This document shows, piece after piece, positions 1 to 39,091 of a DNA stretch of 64,000 nucleotides. Position 1 is the first letter of the stretch; each line of letters opens with the position of its first letter. The stretch lies in the NCBI GenBank assembly GCA_020284085.1, contig JACEVL010000410.1:434001-498000 (forward strand), read 5' to 3'. A program made the position numbers and the translations under genes. The notes beneath the pieces are model-generated. The model searched no databases and was not told the DNA's origin. It saw only the letters and a list, made by a program, of their open reading frames with translations. The DNA comes from Aporrectodea caliginosa (taxonomy: Eukaryota; Annelida; Clitellata; Crassiclitellata; Lumbricidae).

Positions 1-39
1 GCCAGACCTAAGAGCACCCTGGATGTAAGAAATAGAATT

Positions 40-1400
40 TTAAACCGAATTCGGGGCAATGAGAGGAAGCCAATGTAAATGCTCAGTCATGAAGGTCGAA
101 ATGTGAGAGAAGCGAGGAAGACGAGCTATCAAGCGGGCGGCTGCATTAAGCACTATTTGCAGTGGAGACAACCGACATTTCGGAAGACCATCAAGTAAAG
201 AATTACAGTAGTCAATGCGTGTACAAATGAATGCATGAACCATAGTAGTAAAAATGGATGAGGAAACAGATCGCCAAATCGCTCGAAGACGTCTCAGGTG
301 ATAGAAGCTAGACCGAGAAAGGTTAGAGATGTATAAATAATAATAATAATATCTTTTCTTTAATAAGCGCCTGACAAACGCACTGCGCTGTACATTTACA
401 TGTTATGCAATTCAAATCTTAACTACTAACAGAACAGACAGCCTTGCAATACAACGGCGCTAATAGCAGCCTACAAAGCATATCCGCCCAACGGGGCTCA
501 AACTCGGTACCTCTCGGTCTATGTGCCAGATGTTATCCAATGCGCCACGGGCCCCCCATTATAAAACGCCTCTCTCAGTAATACCCAATCAGAGGTCAGC
601 AAATGAGAGAGTACTATCAAGAGTAACACCCAAGTCACGAACAGCAGTGGAGAATGTGAACAAGGGGAACCGCTGAGCAAGAATAGTAAAGTATAATTTA
701 AGGAGCTGTTGGCGGGTGCCGAACCAGATCAACTGAGTCTTAGCAGAATTGAGAGAAAGGCGGTTGGATGACATCCAGCGATGAAGGTCAGAGGAGACAG
801 ACTCGATGAATTGAGAAAGGACAAGTTGATGGACAGGAGGACCATGTGCGAAGGCTTGGACATCATCAGCATAGAGATGACCCGAGGCAGAGTGCTTCGC
901 AAAAAGAAGAGGAATATCAGCAGTAAACAAAATGTATATTAGTGGTCCCAGCACAGAGCCCCGAGGAACCCCAAATTTAACATGTATCCATAGGGTGCGA
1001 GAGTAACCAAGAATGACCATTTGAGAGCGATCAATGAGATAGGAGCGAAACCAGTGTAGAGGAGGTCCACTGAGTCCAAAGGAGATTTCAAGACGTCTTA
1101 AGAGAATGTCATGATCTACCATGTCAAAAGCTGAAGAAGCATCAAAGAGAGCCAAGAGAGTGACATGGGATTTATCAATTGCAGAGTAGATATCAGAAAG
1201 AAGAGATAAAGAGCGCAGTTTCAGTAGAGTGATAAGCTCTAAAACCAGACTGCCTGGATGGAAGACTGTTCAAGACTGGATTGTTCAAGATAGTGAAGAA
1301 GCTGCAAGACGCACAGGTGTCTTAGAGAGAAAAGAGAGCTTAGAAATAGGGCGATAGTTTTGAGCAATGCTGGGATCAAGGTTAGATTTCTTGAGAGTGG
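40..1400 (-). mobile_element. CR1/L2-type LINE ORF2 fragment, split by a nested insertion
   Basis: Read on the minus strand, 1155-589 encodes reverse transcriptase: FDMVDHDILLRRL, then PRGSVLGPLIYILFTADIP, then the catalytic LYADDVQAFAHG near 860-875. After an insertion at about 335-585 the same ORF resumes: ISNLSRSSFYHLRRLRAIWR, ICTRIDYCNSLLDGLP, LNAAARLI and LHWLP. The left end is outside the window. Upstream of 1155 the sequence still looks LINE-like to about 1400 but is broken. It is decayed, so non-functional. Confidence 0.85.
338..556 (-). mobile_element. tRNA-derived SINE, family C, copy 1 (nested in LINE)
   Basis: On the minus strand the head reads GTGGCGCATTGGATAACA (A-box-like) and then GAGTTTGAGCCCCG (B-box-like). 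The body ends GCGCTTATTAAAGAAAAG with an ATT-rich tail. A second copy at about 4622-4838 is nearly identical over 200 bases. This copy interrupts the LINE reverse transcriptase frame between 'SFAD' and 'ISNLSR', so it inserted after the LINE. Confidence 0.8.
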
Positions 1401-1436
1401 GAAAAACAGTGGTCCGCTTCTGGGAAGAAGAAGACC

Positions 1437-1439
<3 letters not shown>

Positions 1440-1491
<52 letters not shown>
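1440..1491. repeat. (GA)n microsatellite
   Basis: A perfect GA dinucleotide run of about 50 bases. Confidence 0.98.
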
Positions 1492-1495
<4 letters not shown>

Positions 1496-2225
1496 ATTGA
1501 ACAGGTATAGGCTTATAGCACGAACTGAACAATGTCATCCAATATGTCTACAATAACAAACGGTGGCAAAGGGTCCAATTCACATGATTTTAATTAGACG
1601 ATGTTATAAAGCTGAATAGGTTTGGTTCATATTCAGTAAACCTCTGTTTCACGGATTTCAATGTATTGAGTTTTCGTCGACCTTAATATTATGGCAAATC
1701 TCTATTTTCGAGACCACGAAATAACCTCCAGGTACGCTGTCATTCTCCTTTCCTACAATAAGGAACATTGTTCCATAGGACATTTTTTAAACATCTTATC
1801 ATGGTACTCAGTTTCTGAATTCTTTTGACAGTTGGCGTCTATTCCATCCATCCAATTATTATCTTCCGTTTTAGAAGATGTGCAGGCTTGGATGGCATTC
1901 AGTAAACTTTTAAGATAGCCTACCGTCCAAACCCAAAATCGTTCGTTTCAACCGAAACTAGCAGGAGGATAAGTTCGACTGGCTATAACTTCCATTTACC
2001 TGGGTGGATCAGTTGTCACTACAGCACTGAGTAATCATGCTGCACGTAAATTGGGCGGCATGTGTAACTCGGATATGCCTTGTTCAATCATTGGCTAAAT
2101 CTGTTCACCTGCTTCTGGGGCCATAGATGGATTTCGATTAGTTCTGAGACAGACGCGAAACTGCATGGACGGCACAAAATGCCTCAGAATGCCTTGGTTT
2201 CACTAGCAGTAGTGCTTCAGTTTTC
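1492..2225. other. No gene recognised
   Basis: AT-rich unique-looking sequence between two LINE fragments. No coding, RNA or repeat signature was seen. Confidence 0.5.
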
Positions 2226-2674
2226 ATGCAGTTGCCTGTAGGACCTAACTCGTTTTTTTCTTTCATTCTTCTCTCTTTCATTGCTCGGATTCAGTTTAAA
2301 ATTCTCTTTCTTACGTGCAAAACGTTTTTAGGTCAAGCTCCACGCTACCTCTGTGATCTTATGAGACGGCCTATCTCAGCTACCTCTGAACGTCCTCTCC
2401 GCTCTTTAGACCATCATGACCTTCTAGTTCCTCGATCGGTCTCGGACTGCCACAGCACAGCATCGTGCCTATGCCTCTGTTGGCCCTTTGTTGTGGAATG
2501 ACCTTCCTGCTATAACTCGCGCTGTGATGTTATCTGAGGGCACCACTGTTTCTGCTCGTTCTCTTAAGACTTTCTTTTCTCGAGGGGTCCTTCGCACTGG
2601 AAGCGCCTCTGATTAGGTTGTACAGAGAAAGGCGCTTTATAAGTCCGTAAATAGAATAGAATAGAATAGAATTT
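2226..2674 (+). mobile_element. LINE 3' end (ORF2 C terminus, 3' UTR, ATAGA tail)
   Basis: The plus strand encodes RIQFKILFLTCKTFLGQAPR and YLCDLMRRPIS, the C-terminal region of CR1/L2-like ORF2, broken by frameshifts. A shared 3' tail follows (GAAGCGCCTCTGATTAGG ... AAGGCGCTTTATAAG) and then an AATAGAATAG repeat. It is 5' truncated. Confidence 0.8.
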
Positions 2675-2829
2675 TAACAAACGTAACTGACTCCAACGTT
2701 AACGCACAACCCAGAGGTGTAACTTTGGTCTAGAAAGTGAGGGGTATCAAGTTTCGATTCGTATCCCCTTCACGGCTGTTACGTAGCGTAATTAAAACGG
2801 CGCTGTGTAAGCTATGTGCAATAGGCCCT

Positions 2830-2830
2830 T

Positions 2831-2882
<52 letters not shown>
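2830..2882. repeat. (CAA)n microsatellite
   Basis: About 17 near-perfect ACA/CAA units. Confidence 0.97.
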
Positions 2883-2883
<1 letters not shown>

Positions 2884-2933
2884 TAAGGAAGTTGGTGATG
2901 GTGATCATGATGACGATGCTCAGTAATTGTTTC

Positions 2934-3355
2934 CAGTGGCGTACGGAGCTCAAATGCCGCCCGGGGCGACGGCCCGAAATGCCGCGCCACGCACTTAATT
3001 TCCGGAAAATTTTCTAAATTTTCTTTGTTACTTCCGCTAAAATTTCTGATGACCTTTTTTTTTTTTTTTTTGCTTTTCCCCTCTTATACTATCGTTCAGT
3101 ATCGTTGTTCAGAAGCCGCCCTGTCCTCCGCCCGTCAGCCGCCCCATCATTACGCCACTGTATGATATTTAGTGGAATTTTTCTTCCTTTCCTTCCTTCT
3201 TTGTCTACTTTTTATTACTTTCTCTTTTACTTTTTCAATTTTTTTCTGCATTCACTCCTTCTTTTAGTTTTTTTCAACCCTATTTTGCCGCCCCTGCCCA
3301 AGTGCCGCCCGGGGCGACTCGCCCCCCCCCCAGCCCCCCCCTCGGTACGCCACTG
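2934..3355. mobile_element. hAT-like MITE with TIRs and 8-bp target duplication
   Basis: The left end CAGTGGCGTACGGAG and the right end CTCGGTACGCCACTG are inverted repeats. They are flanked by ATTGTTTC (2926-2933) and ATTGTTCC (3356-3363), a 7/8 match. Inside, a CCGCCCGGGGCGAC motif occurs near both ends, together with poly-T and C-rich runs. There is no transposase ORF, so it would be non-autonomous. TIRs starting CAGTG with 8-bp duplications fit the hAT superfamily. Confidence 0.75.
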
Positions 3356-3461
3356 ATTGTTCCCATTTTGTGAAGGCATTCTAAGAAAATAGCTAAAATG
3401 GGCACTGTCTTGTGTGGGAATGAAAATAGAGAATACGGTACCTTCTTCACGTTCTCTGCCC

Positions 3462-4082
3462 TCAGGCAGGTTCATATGTCCAACGACGCCATTTTTCTCT
3501 GTTCTCTGCTTCTCTTTTCAGTCCGCTGTATCCCTCCTCTGCCAACATCCAGTCCAGTAGCATTGTTCTTGGCCTACCTCTCATCTTTTTCCCCTCCATT
3601 CTTCCCTCGATGATGTCTCTTAGTAGGGTGTCGCTCCTTAAGATGTGTCCTATCCATTTCTTCTGCCGCCCCCGTATAGTGCCTATCAGTGATCTTCTTT
3701 CTTCCACCAGCTGTAAGATTTCCTCATTCGTTCTTCTCTCCACCCAGCTGATTTTCTCCATTCTGCGCCATATCCACATCTCAAAGGCCTCCAGTCGTTT
3801 TATGTCTTCTTGCCTCATTGTCCATGTCTCAGAGCCGTATAGGACAACACTCCACACTAGTGTCTTTACCATTCTCTTCTTCAGCTTCCTTTTTAGACTG
3901 CCTCTGAGGAGCTCCCCTCTTTTGTAGAATGCATCTTTTCCCATAGCTATTCTTCTTTTCACTTCCACATGGCACCTTGCATCCTCTGTAACCACACTTC
4001 CCAGATAGCAGAACTTCTTCACCTGTTCTATTTCTTCCCCATTTAATGTGATGTTTATTGTTTCTCCCACTCTCTTACTCAT
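3462..4082 (-). pseudogene. C-terminal fragment of endonuclease/RT LINE ORF2 (RTE-like)
   Basis: A 206-codon open frame reads [78 protein letters not shown] and [17 protein letters not shown]. This is the typical region after the reverse transcriptase in RTE-like or related non-LTR elements. The catalytic YADD domain is absent, so the copy is truncated, although the remaining frame is intact. Confidence 0.85.
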
Positions 4083-4601
4083 TAAAAAATTTCATAACAT
4101 GATATCATACATAAAGATAATACGGTACCCTCCAGTCCAAAAAAGTAGGGGTATGGGTACCCATGGTACCCCGAAAATTACGCCTAATATGACACAACCC
4201 CGTACCCAGAAAGTAGGTTAGCCTACGCGAATAACTCAACCCAGCGCAGCGAAAACACAATACTTATGGATCGAAATTCGACATGCCTGCATGCGGTCTA
4301 TATTTGGTGAAGAGGAGCTCCTGTTGTCATTCCCGGACTGTGCCCCTTCACAACGTTCACTTCGACCGCGACCTGGAAGTGATCATCTATGGCTGGTCAA
4401 GTGAATTCGCTGTTCGGGTCACGCCTCTGCCTGATTCATCAGATTCGATCCATTCAGCATAACCTGCTGTCATTCAGCGCTGCAATCGTGGCAGGATTGC
4501 CAACTTTCAGATTAGGCCTACCTATCATCAGTTTCAGTTCGTCATTGCGCCGCTCGGATAGAGTGGGCAGTGATGTTTACCACAATTCTATATAGACTAT
4601 A
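4083..4601. other. No gene recognised
   Basis: Mixed unique sequence with a local GGTACC-rich patch at 4125-4185. No supported coding region. Confidence 0.5.
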
Positions 4602-4621
<20 letters not shown>

Positions 4622-4637
<16 letters not shown>

Positions 4638-4838
4638 CTTTTCTTTATTAAGCGCCTGACAAACGCACTGCGCTGTACATTTACATGTTATGAAATTTTT
4701 TAAATCTTAACTACTAACAGAACAGACAGCCTGCAATACAACGGCGCTAATAGCAGCCTACAAAGCATATCCGCCCAACGGGGGCTCGAACTCGGTACCT
4801 CTCGGTCTCTGTGCCAGATGTTATCCAATGCTCCATCA
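4622..4838 (-). mobile_element. tRNA-derived SINE, family C, copy 2
   Basis: It matches 338-556 almost base for base, including GAGTTCGAGCCCCCG (B box, minus strand) and the TTTACATGTTATG block. TA runs sit on both sides (4600-4634 and 4853-4921), so this copy lies within or next to a (TA)n tract. Confidence 0.82.
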
Positions 4839-4851
4839 TACATATTATTAG

Positions 4852-4852
<1 letters not shown>

Positions 4853-4921
<69 letters not shown>
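4853..4921. repeat. (TA)n microsatellite
   Basis: About 34 TA units. A shorter (TA)n run is at 4600-4634. Confidence 0.97.
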
Positions 4922-4923
<2 letters not shown>

Positions 4924-5715
4924 AGTGATAGACAATTCACTGGCTCCCTGTCGAGAACAGAATCATTTCATGCATAATTGTCTGGTCGGCTGTGCTCCAT
5001 CATACATATTATTAGCTCTATTAGCTCAATAGTAGGCCTAGGTTATGTATGATGGAGACTAACCTGAATAGAGTTAAAAGGAACAGCTCGTTCCTTTCAA
5101 CTCTGTTCAGCTTAGTTTATCTAATTAAGATACCTATTATACTAGCCTACACTTGTTTAAGTCCCTTTCCAGACAACAACGTTTATAGGGCCTAAAGAGC
5201 AGATCCAAATGTATCGCGCCACTGGTGGACTGGTGGTAACTAATGGTCATCTATGGGCACAGTAGGCCTAGGCCTATTGGCCCAACGAACAGTCAGACAA
5301 TCATGTTCACGTAGGCTATAATCGAATCGTATAGGCCTAATCGAAGAATTCGTTCAAATAATGCGCCTTACATAATTCCGCATAATTATAGGCCCACTTA
5401 TAATCCTCGGTACCGCTGTCAATCGCCGACGCTAAGGCCTTAAGTCGAAACCAGTCATTAAGCTACACAGTCATTGAGCACAGTCAGTGACTTCGCTTAG
5501 CCTACTTATAATTACTAGACCTACTTTGCTTATTGTTTTAATCGCGGTTTTCGAGTTTCGATTTGACGAAGACATTAGCAGCAGCCAGCAGGACAGAAGC
5601 AACACTTGCTTATTAGGTAGGTAGGCCTACGAGTCATATTGCAGCAGACTATCTCGTCTATAATAACAGTCAGTGTCAGATTACCAGTTCTTTACTTAGG
5701 CCTACTACCTAGGCT
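4922..5715. other. No gene; region rich in TAGGCCTA palindromes
   Basis: No coding frame is supported. AGGCCT/TAGGCCTA occurs many times (for example near 5033, 5263, 5333, 5628 and 5698). A short ATACATATTATTAGCT repeat is at 4839 and 5005. Confidence 0.5.
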
Positions 5716-5716
5716 A

Positions 5717-5825
5717 TAGTGTTGTTTTCGTCAACGAAAACGAAAATGGCAATTAACGAAAATTGAACGTTTTCGTTGACGAAAACTAAAACTAAAACAC
5801 GCAGACAACGGAAACTAAAACTAAA
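5717..5825. repeat. TTTTCGTYRACGAAAA inverted-repeat element
   Basis: TTTTCGTCAACGAAAA (near 5725) and TTTTCGTTGACGAAAA (near 5770) are inverted copies, followed by AACTAAAACTAAAAC runs. This is typical of an end of a hAT-type or similar DNA transposon. A second terminus was not found. Confidence 0.5.
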
Positions 5826-6200
5826 TTTATACAGTTCCCACACCACTTTAACCACTGTAAGGCCTATATGTAGCCTAGAATTGGCTAGAACTGAAATTAA
5901 GTCACATCCGTGCATATCTAATGCTGCGCTATCTGAAATCGTGGCAACTCGTATCAATGCTAGTCGAGAAATGACCATTCAACTGAAACGGTTTTAATTA
6001 AGGCTCATCCATGACTTTGGTGGCAGTAAGATGATTAGTAGGCCTATCTACTGAATCAGGTCACGCTATGCTACTTGCGACATGACCATCACGAGCTCAT
6101 CGTGGGACTCGGTAGACGAAGGGCGTCGGTAAATCAGCTTAATAATAGGACCAGTGTAATCAAGAGCGTTGACACGACATTCATCAGAGAGGAGGCCGAG

Positions 6201-6504
6201 CAGTGTTTAATCTAGACGTCTCTGGGGGTAAAGTTCCCCCAGGATTGAGTTTCCCCCCAGAAAACCCAAGAGATGAAATTTTGTACATAAAAGTGTGAAA
6301 TGTAGGGATAATTCCCCCCAGGATTTATTGGACCCCTAATTTTTTCTTGGAAATCTCTTGTTACTACCCCCCCCTCGAATTTTCTGGTGAAAATCTCTTG
6401 TTACTACCCCCCCTCGAAATTCTTGGAAAAAGTCTTGTTACTAGGTTTCCCCCCGACAACCCTCGATTCCCCCCCCGACAGCAAGGGGACTAGATTAAAC
6501 ACTG
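6201..6504. mobile_element. hAT-like MITE with CAGTGTTTAATCTAG inverted ends
   Basis: The left end CAGTGTTTAATCTAG (6201-6215) and the right end CTAGATTAAACACTG (6490-6504) are perfect 15-base inverted repeats. Flanks GAGGCCGAG and GAGGCGAG look like an 8-bp target duplication with one extra base. The 304-base interior consists of C-run motifs (TTCCCCCCAG and similar) with no ORF of note. Confidence 0.78.
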
Positions 6505-6895
6505 GAGGCGAGTTGATTTCTTCGTGGGTTCGAATTTGCTTAGCGGGGTCCAGTTTTGGGAGCAAAAGTTTGCAGTTCGGCTTTCTAATTTATGTAGGCC
6601 TAACTCCACATTAGGGATTGGTAGTTCAAAATTATAGGCCGTACTGAATGCGATGAAGATTTGCAAGCAAATTACATATTCTCACTTAATTAAGAATGCC
6701 TTGATCGAAGCATATAAACCCCAAATGTTCATTAACTATAGACCAAAAAATAACTATTAAAAATACGAACTAGCAAGTCCTAAAACTGCAATTCAGCAAC
6801 TAAAACGAATATAGACAGCTGTTCAATAACACGCACATGCACTACACACAACATGTCAGAACTTGCTCTATTATGATCTCACAAGTCTGCAGCTG

Positions 6896-6897
<2 letters not shown>
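6505..6897. other. No gene recognised
   Basis: AT-rich sequence with no supported feature. Confidence 0.5.

Positions 6898-6961
<64 letters not shown>
6898..6961. repeat. (CA)n microsatellite
   Basis: About 32 CA units. Confidence 0.97.
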
Positions 6962-6963
<2 letters not shown>

Positions 6964-9900
6964 TATATAAACACGCATATTGAACAGGTGTGTGAGAGTG
7001 TGTGTGATCTTGAACAGCTAGTAGAGACCTGCTAATTGCAGTCTCGCATACGGACCTTTCTTTTGTTAATCATTATTAAAAGTGAATACATGCACAAATG
7101 TGAAATCCCATGCATGTCTCAGGGCCTTGAAGGTCGGATACAAAGGAGCAAACGGACCTGACATGGAAGTCCATTTTGGTGTCAAGTGGAAGGCTTTAGC
7201 AACACCCTGTGGTGTCGTCGGGTATACAATACATTATACAAGTGCATTTGATATTGCCCTCCTTGAAAAGCTCAGAAGTGCACACGGCAATACTACAGAA
7301 CATCAAAGGTGCAGAGCAATTACGTTTGAAGCACTTGCTGAAGGCTACACAGTAACTGTATTGCGTTACAGGCCTAGCGCAATAACTAATTGGCTACAAT
7401 GCCAACAGGCATGAGTCATTAAGAGTAGCTCTATAGAAGCCATACATCTTTAGACCTACACATTCTTGTGTACACACATGCCCACAAAATCTCTGGAAGC
7501 TACAGGTTATTTTCTGCATCTCCATTTTTTTATTGGACTTGATGCAGGCGCAGAAGGATCTGTGCAGAAGGTATGCAGTTGTTGACAGGGCTTCCTTCCC
7601 TAAGCCGAGTTCTCTTTTAGAAGGTCTTAAACCGTAAATGCACAAGAATCATTCTATAAAAGCAGGAATAAAGTTCAAATTCAAAAGGCTTTGTAGTTGT
7701 TTGTATACTCCAGGTCACAACATTAATTGTATGCATCTACTTGTATATCGAAATCTCATAGCCAAACGGATAGCAAAGGGTTTCAACAAGTCTACGTTTG
7801 CACATGCAGACTTCAGTTACTGAAATCTTCCATGGTTAGCCTTAATACGGATCTCACCCAATAGAATTATAATGAGCTATGGCACATATGATCCGCCACT
7901 TAGAAACACGTGCCATATCTAACTTCACTGGGATCTGGCGAATATAGTAGGGCAACTTCTTTACTGCAAGGAAGAAATTACGGCTGCTTCTGCATTTGTA
8001 AACTGTAACCCCAACAATAATATAATTATACTTTGGCATATGTTTCTGAGTTTCGACTAACAAAGCAGGTATGAAAGCGCATCACCTTTCCTTAAGTGAT
8101 ACCAAATTAATCTTACAATACTTCAGGTAAGTTCAGCCAGTTTACAAATGGAAGAGTCGAAATTAAGCCACAGTCCAAGCAAGAGTTAAAGTCGGTAATA
8201 ATACGAGAAGCCTTGTCATTTTGTTCAAGAGAAGTTAAAGGCCTGTAGATAAAATTTAAAGTAAATCCAGTCATATAAAATGTTATTCCCTATTACTGGC
8301 ATTTAAAACAACATAACTTATGACATAAATATTTAAAATTATATTATTTTAACTTTACATATTACATAGTTTACAAGCTCACTCTTGTCATCAAACCAAA
8401 GCCCATAACAGGTCACGGTAGGTTACAAATCAAATATATATCAGAAAAATATACAAACTTTTAATAATATTTCAGAAAAATAGGAAAATTATTTGTTATA
8501 CTGCAAAATGTTAAACTTCAAAAATTACTGGTACGGTAAAAACCATCAAAAACCATCAGGCAGTTTTCTGCCCAGACGTTAAACCCTTCTGCAACACTGA
8601 ACCAAACACACTACTCAAAATATCAAAACCAATGGAAGTCGGAGAATTCTTACCTTCTTACAGTCTGACCACAATACTCTCAAGCCCTTCAGTTATAAGA
8701 GCATTTTAAACAAAAATTCAAACAGCCGACATGATGTCCTGTGTAAAAAGCAGGGCATTCCAGTATGGAACAATTTAACAAAGTGGTAATATGGAACCAT
8801 AATACAAAGTGTCTTTGTTCTCAGTGCCTTTGAGGGGTCATTAAAAGGAACCATACAAAATATCCATATACATACAGAATCGGCTTCAACAATTACACAC
8901 TTTATAATTCAAAAAGGGATTTTTATGCCCTTGTCGTTTAACAAGCGTATCCATACTTGCCTTATCCACAATCCTACACATCAACTACACTGTGCTGTTC
9001 CATTCCCTTACTTTGGACCAACATACCTCTGATCATCTGGAAAATACCAGGTATTCAGAGCAAATCTTTTCATAAGCAAATCATTCAACTGTCTTTCCTG
9101 GAGTCCACGTTTCAAGTGATAATCTTGAACAAATCCTCATTCAAAACTATGCAACATGTCAAATATGAGTTGCATTCAAGCTATAGTGATATAGAAATGC
9201 ACTGTGTTCAAAGTTTCAGATTCTGAAGAATAATACTATGATCAGGAACCTTTCTGCAGAACATTTAGAGTAATGTTACATCCTGTCATTACCAAATTAT
9301 CTGTTGTTAACTGCTTTCTTTATCCGGCTCATGTTAAACAAGAAGCAAAACACTGTCTTCTCAAAGTATTGACATAGAATTTCTCGATTTCATTATTTTC
9401 AGCATGAAAGGTGTGTTTTACAATAAATCCTTTGTGGCATTTCAAAAGTACGCATCTTCCTTTCCCTGAAGAATATTCTGAGGTTATTCTGAGGTGGAGG
9501 CTGGCTGAGCTTCCCAAATGTAAGGCGTCGTGAAATTTTATCTGCAGGCATGCCAGTCAATTATTGCATCAGCATATAATCTACTCATTGGAAAATCATT
9601 CAGATTTCTTTAGTATCACACAGAATAAACGACTGCTTTTGTTGCAATGCTTCTTTTGCCAAATAGGTTCATTTCTGCACTTTTTACTTGTTCTGCTGAT
9701 CGCTTCCTAGATGAAAGCCCAACTTAATCATAAAGAGAAAGCAAGGAAATTGTTCACATGTAATGCGAATGCCATATATTCACATACAGCAGAATTTCAT
9801 TCTTCACAAATTTATGTCTGCTTTAGAGCACAAGAAACCATGCTATAAGATGGCCGTTGATATGGTTCCCTAAAGGCAGCATTATAAGGGGCTCCAATGT

Positions 9901-11694
9901 ACAATTGTACATACATACCAGTTATAAAGTACAACAGCAATAAACAGATGAACAGCACAACAAACCCTGCTACAGGCCTAGAATGGACTCCCTAAAGGCA
10001 GCCCCATAGGCTTTTCCCCATCCCCACCCCAGCAGGGACATCACATTCCAAAAATGTACACCAACAAATTTAAAAATAACATTTTTAGCTTACAAATCTA
10101 TTTGTATTGCAGACTGCAATATTCTGTTATTGTCTAACCGACAACAAGTCCTGACTATTTCTGATAAAGGCTTCAGGAAATAAGAAAATCTCCTTATCAG
10201 TTCTCAAGTTCTTAACATCAATTGCCGGCTCACCCATTGCGGTATTACAGAGCGCTAGCAAGTCCCCATTAGTATTACCGCTCCCCACCGCGGGATTTCG
10301 GTTGCCGTTTCCCCGCGGGGAAATTCCCCATGTCACTCTCTACCTAGAAGCCCAGACTCAATCAGCCAACAGGAACGTGTTTCTTCTAATCATGGTCAGA
10401 TCTGAACAAATAACTAATTACTATTCTCTGCCGTTGCAGAGGAAGAAAAAACACAATTCAAGTAGAACAACTCTCATAATGTCCAGCATTTGAATCAAAT
10501 TTAACTTATTAAGGCCTGTATACCAGGAATACACAAAATTTCATAAACTGTTGCTTATTTTGAGCAATGAAAGATAAATACACATGTTCCGAAAACAAAT
10601 GATAGCAGAATAAGAAAGCTATTACTATTATTCACATCAAGTCAACTGCTCTAGTACCAATGTCATTTTTCTTTGCTTACAATGCTCAAGTTTTATCTTT
10701 CAATCAATGTTCCATCCATCTTTTGTGGATTAAGTCCGCACAAAAGGTTCGTGTTTAGCATTTTAAGAGCAGTGTACAAATAACAGCGTTGTGACATCCT
10801 CCAAAGCTTGCATTTGGAAGCAGTGGTGAAAAATACAGAAAATTTAACACTAATTTGAAACAGTATTTGCCTGAACATTAAGTTTCTATGCAACAATTTA
10901 AGCATTTAAACCGCTTCAAAATATTTTTCATTTTCTTGAGCAATCTGTGTTTGCTTGTGTGTACTGGCTTTGAAACCTATTGTATGAACACAAGTGCACA
11001 GGTAATAGGGAATATGGCCTGAGACACCTAATTTCTTTACTTTCCTACTTAGGAATTGAATAATCACTTGAAAACTGCAAAAATCAACAGCAGCGATCAC
11101 CGGAAATGAAATGATTCATTCTGATGGGAGTACACAATACTAACTACACACAGAGTTATGTATACACAAGGGAATAATCATTAACAATTAGCCGAGGATC
11201 AGTTAAACAAGTCTCGATGCTGTACCTCGGCAAATCCCTGCAGTTTCTTGTTAGTTATCTGCCTTCAGAAAAGACAACTGGAAAATTTCACAACGTTAAG
11301 TCTGTTGCTCAACAAAATTAATAGACATTTAAAATTTCAAAAAGGACAGCAAAACTTTAAATTATTACAATACAGTTTTCCGAAAGGTCCAAGAAATGTC
11401 TGAGTCTTATCTGGCCACTGCAGTTACTTAAGTCCTTGCACAGTTATGAAAGGATTTTTACACACATCAGGCTCTGTTCCACATATCAGTCCACTACTGC
11501 CACATTTGCCCATAAAGTAATTGTGGTCCCAAAAGGAAAGACATCAAAGTCTCACACTTCACAAATTACAGATGTTTGGGACATAGATATTCACTCAGCA
11601 CACATCGAAATACGAGCAGTCACAAGTTGACACATTCGACCAATTATGCCATGGAAGAAAACCTCTTCACACATATTGGTGGGACAGAGTTCGG
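6962..11694 (-). other. 3' flank / probable 3' UTR of LATS
   Basis: This is 4.7 kb downstream of the LATS stop. The open frames here are short and lack homology I recognise. Part of it is presumably 3' UTR, but no poly(A) signal could be chosen with confidence. No repeat family from elsewhere in the window was seen in it. Confidence 0.4.

Positions 11695-39091
<27,397 letters not shown>

Noticed and set aside
3227..3475. Gly/Arg-rich minus-strand ORF and Pro-rich plus-strand ORF
   Set aside because: Lie over the C-rich right end of the 2934-3355 MITE.
7082..7414. 110-codon ORF downstream of LATS
   Set aside because: No recognisable domain, no splice context, AT-rich flank; length is plausible by chance.
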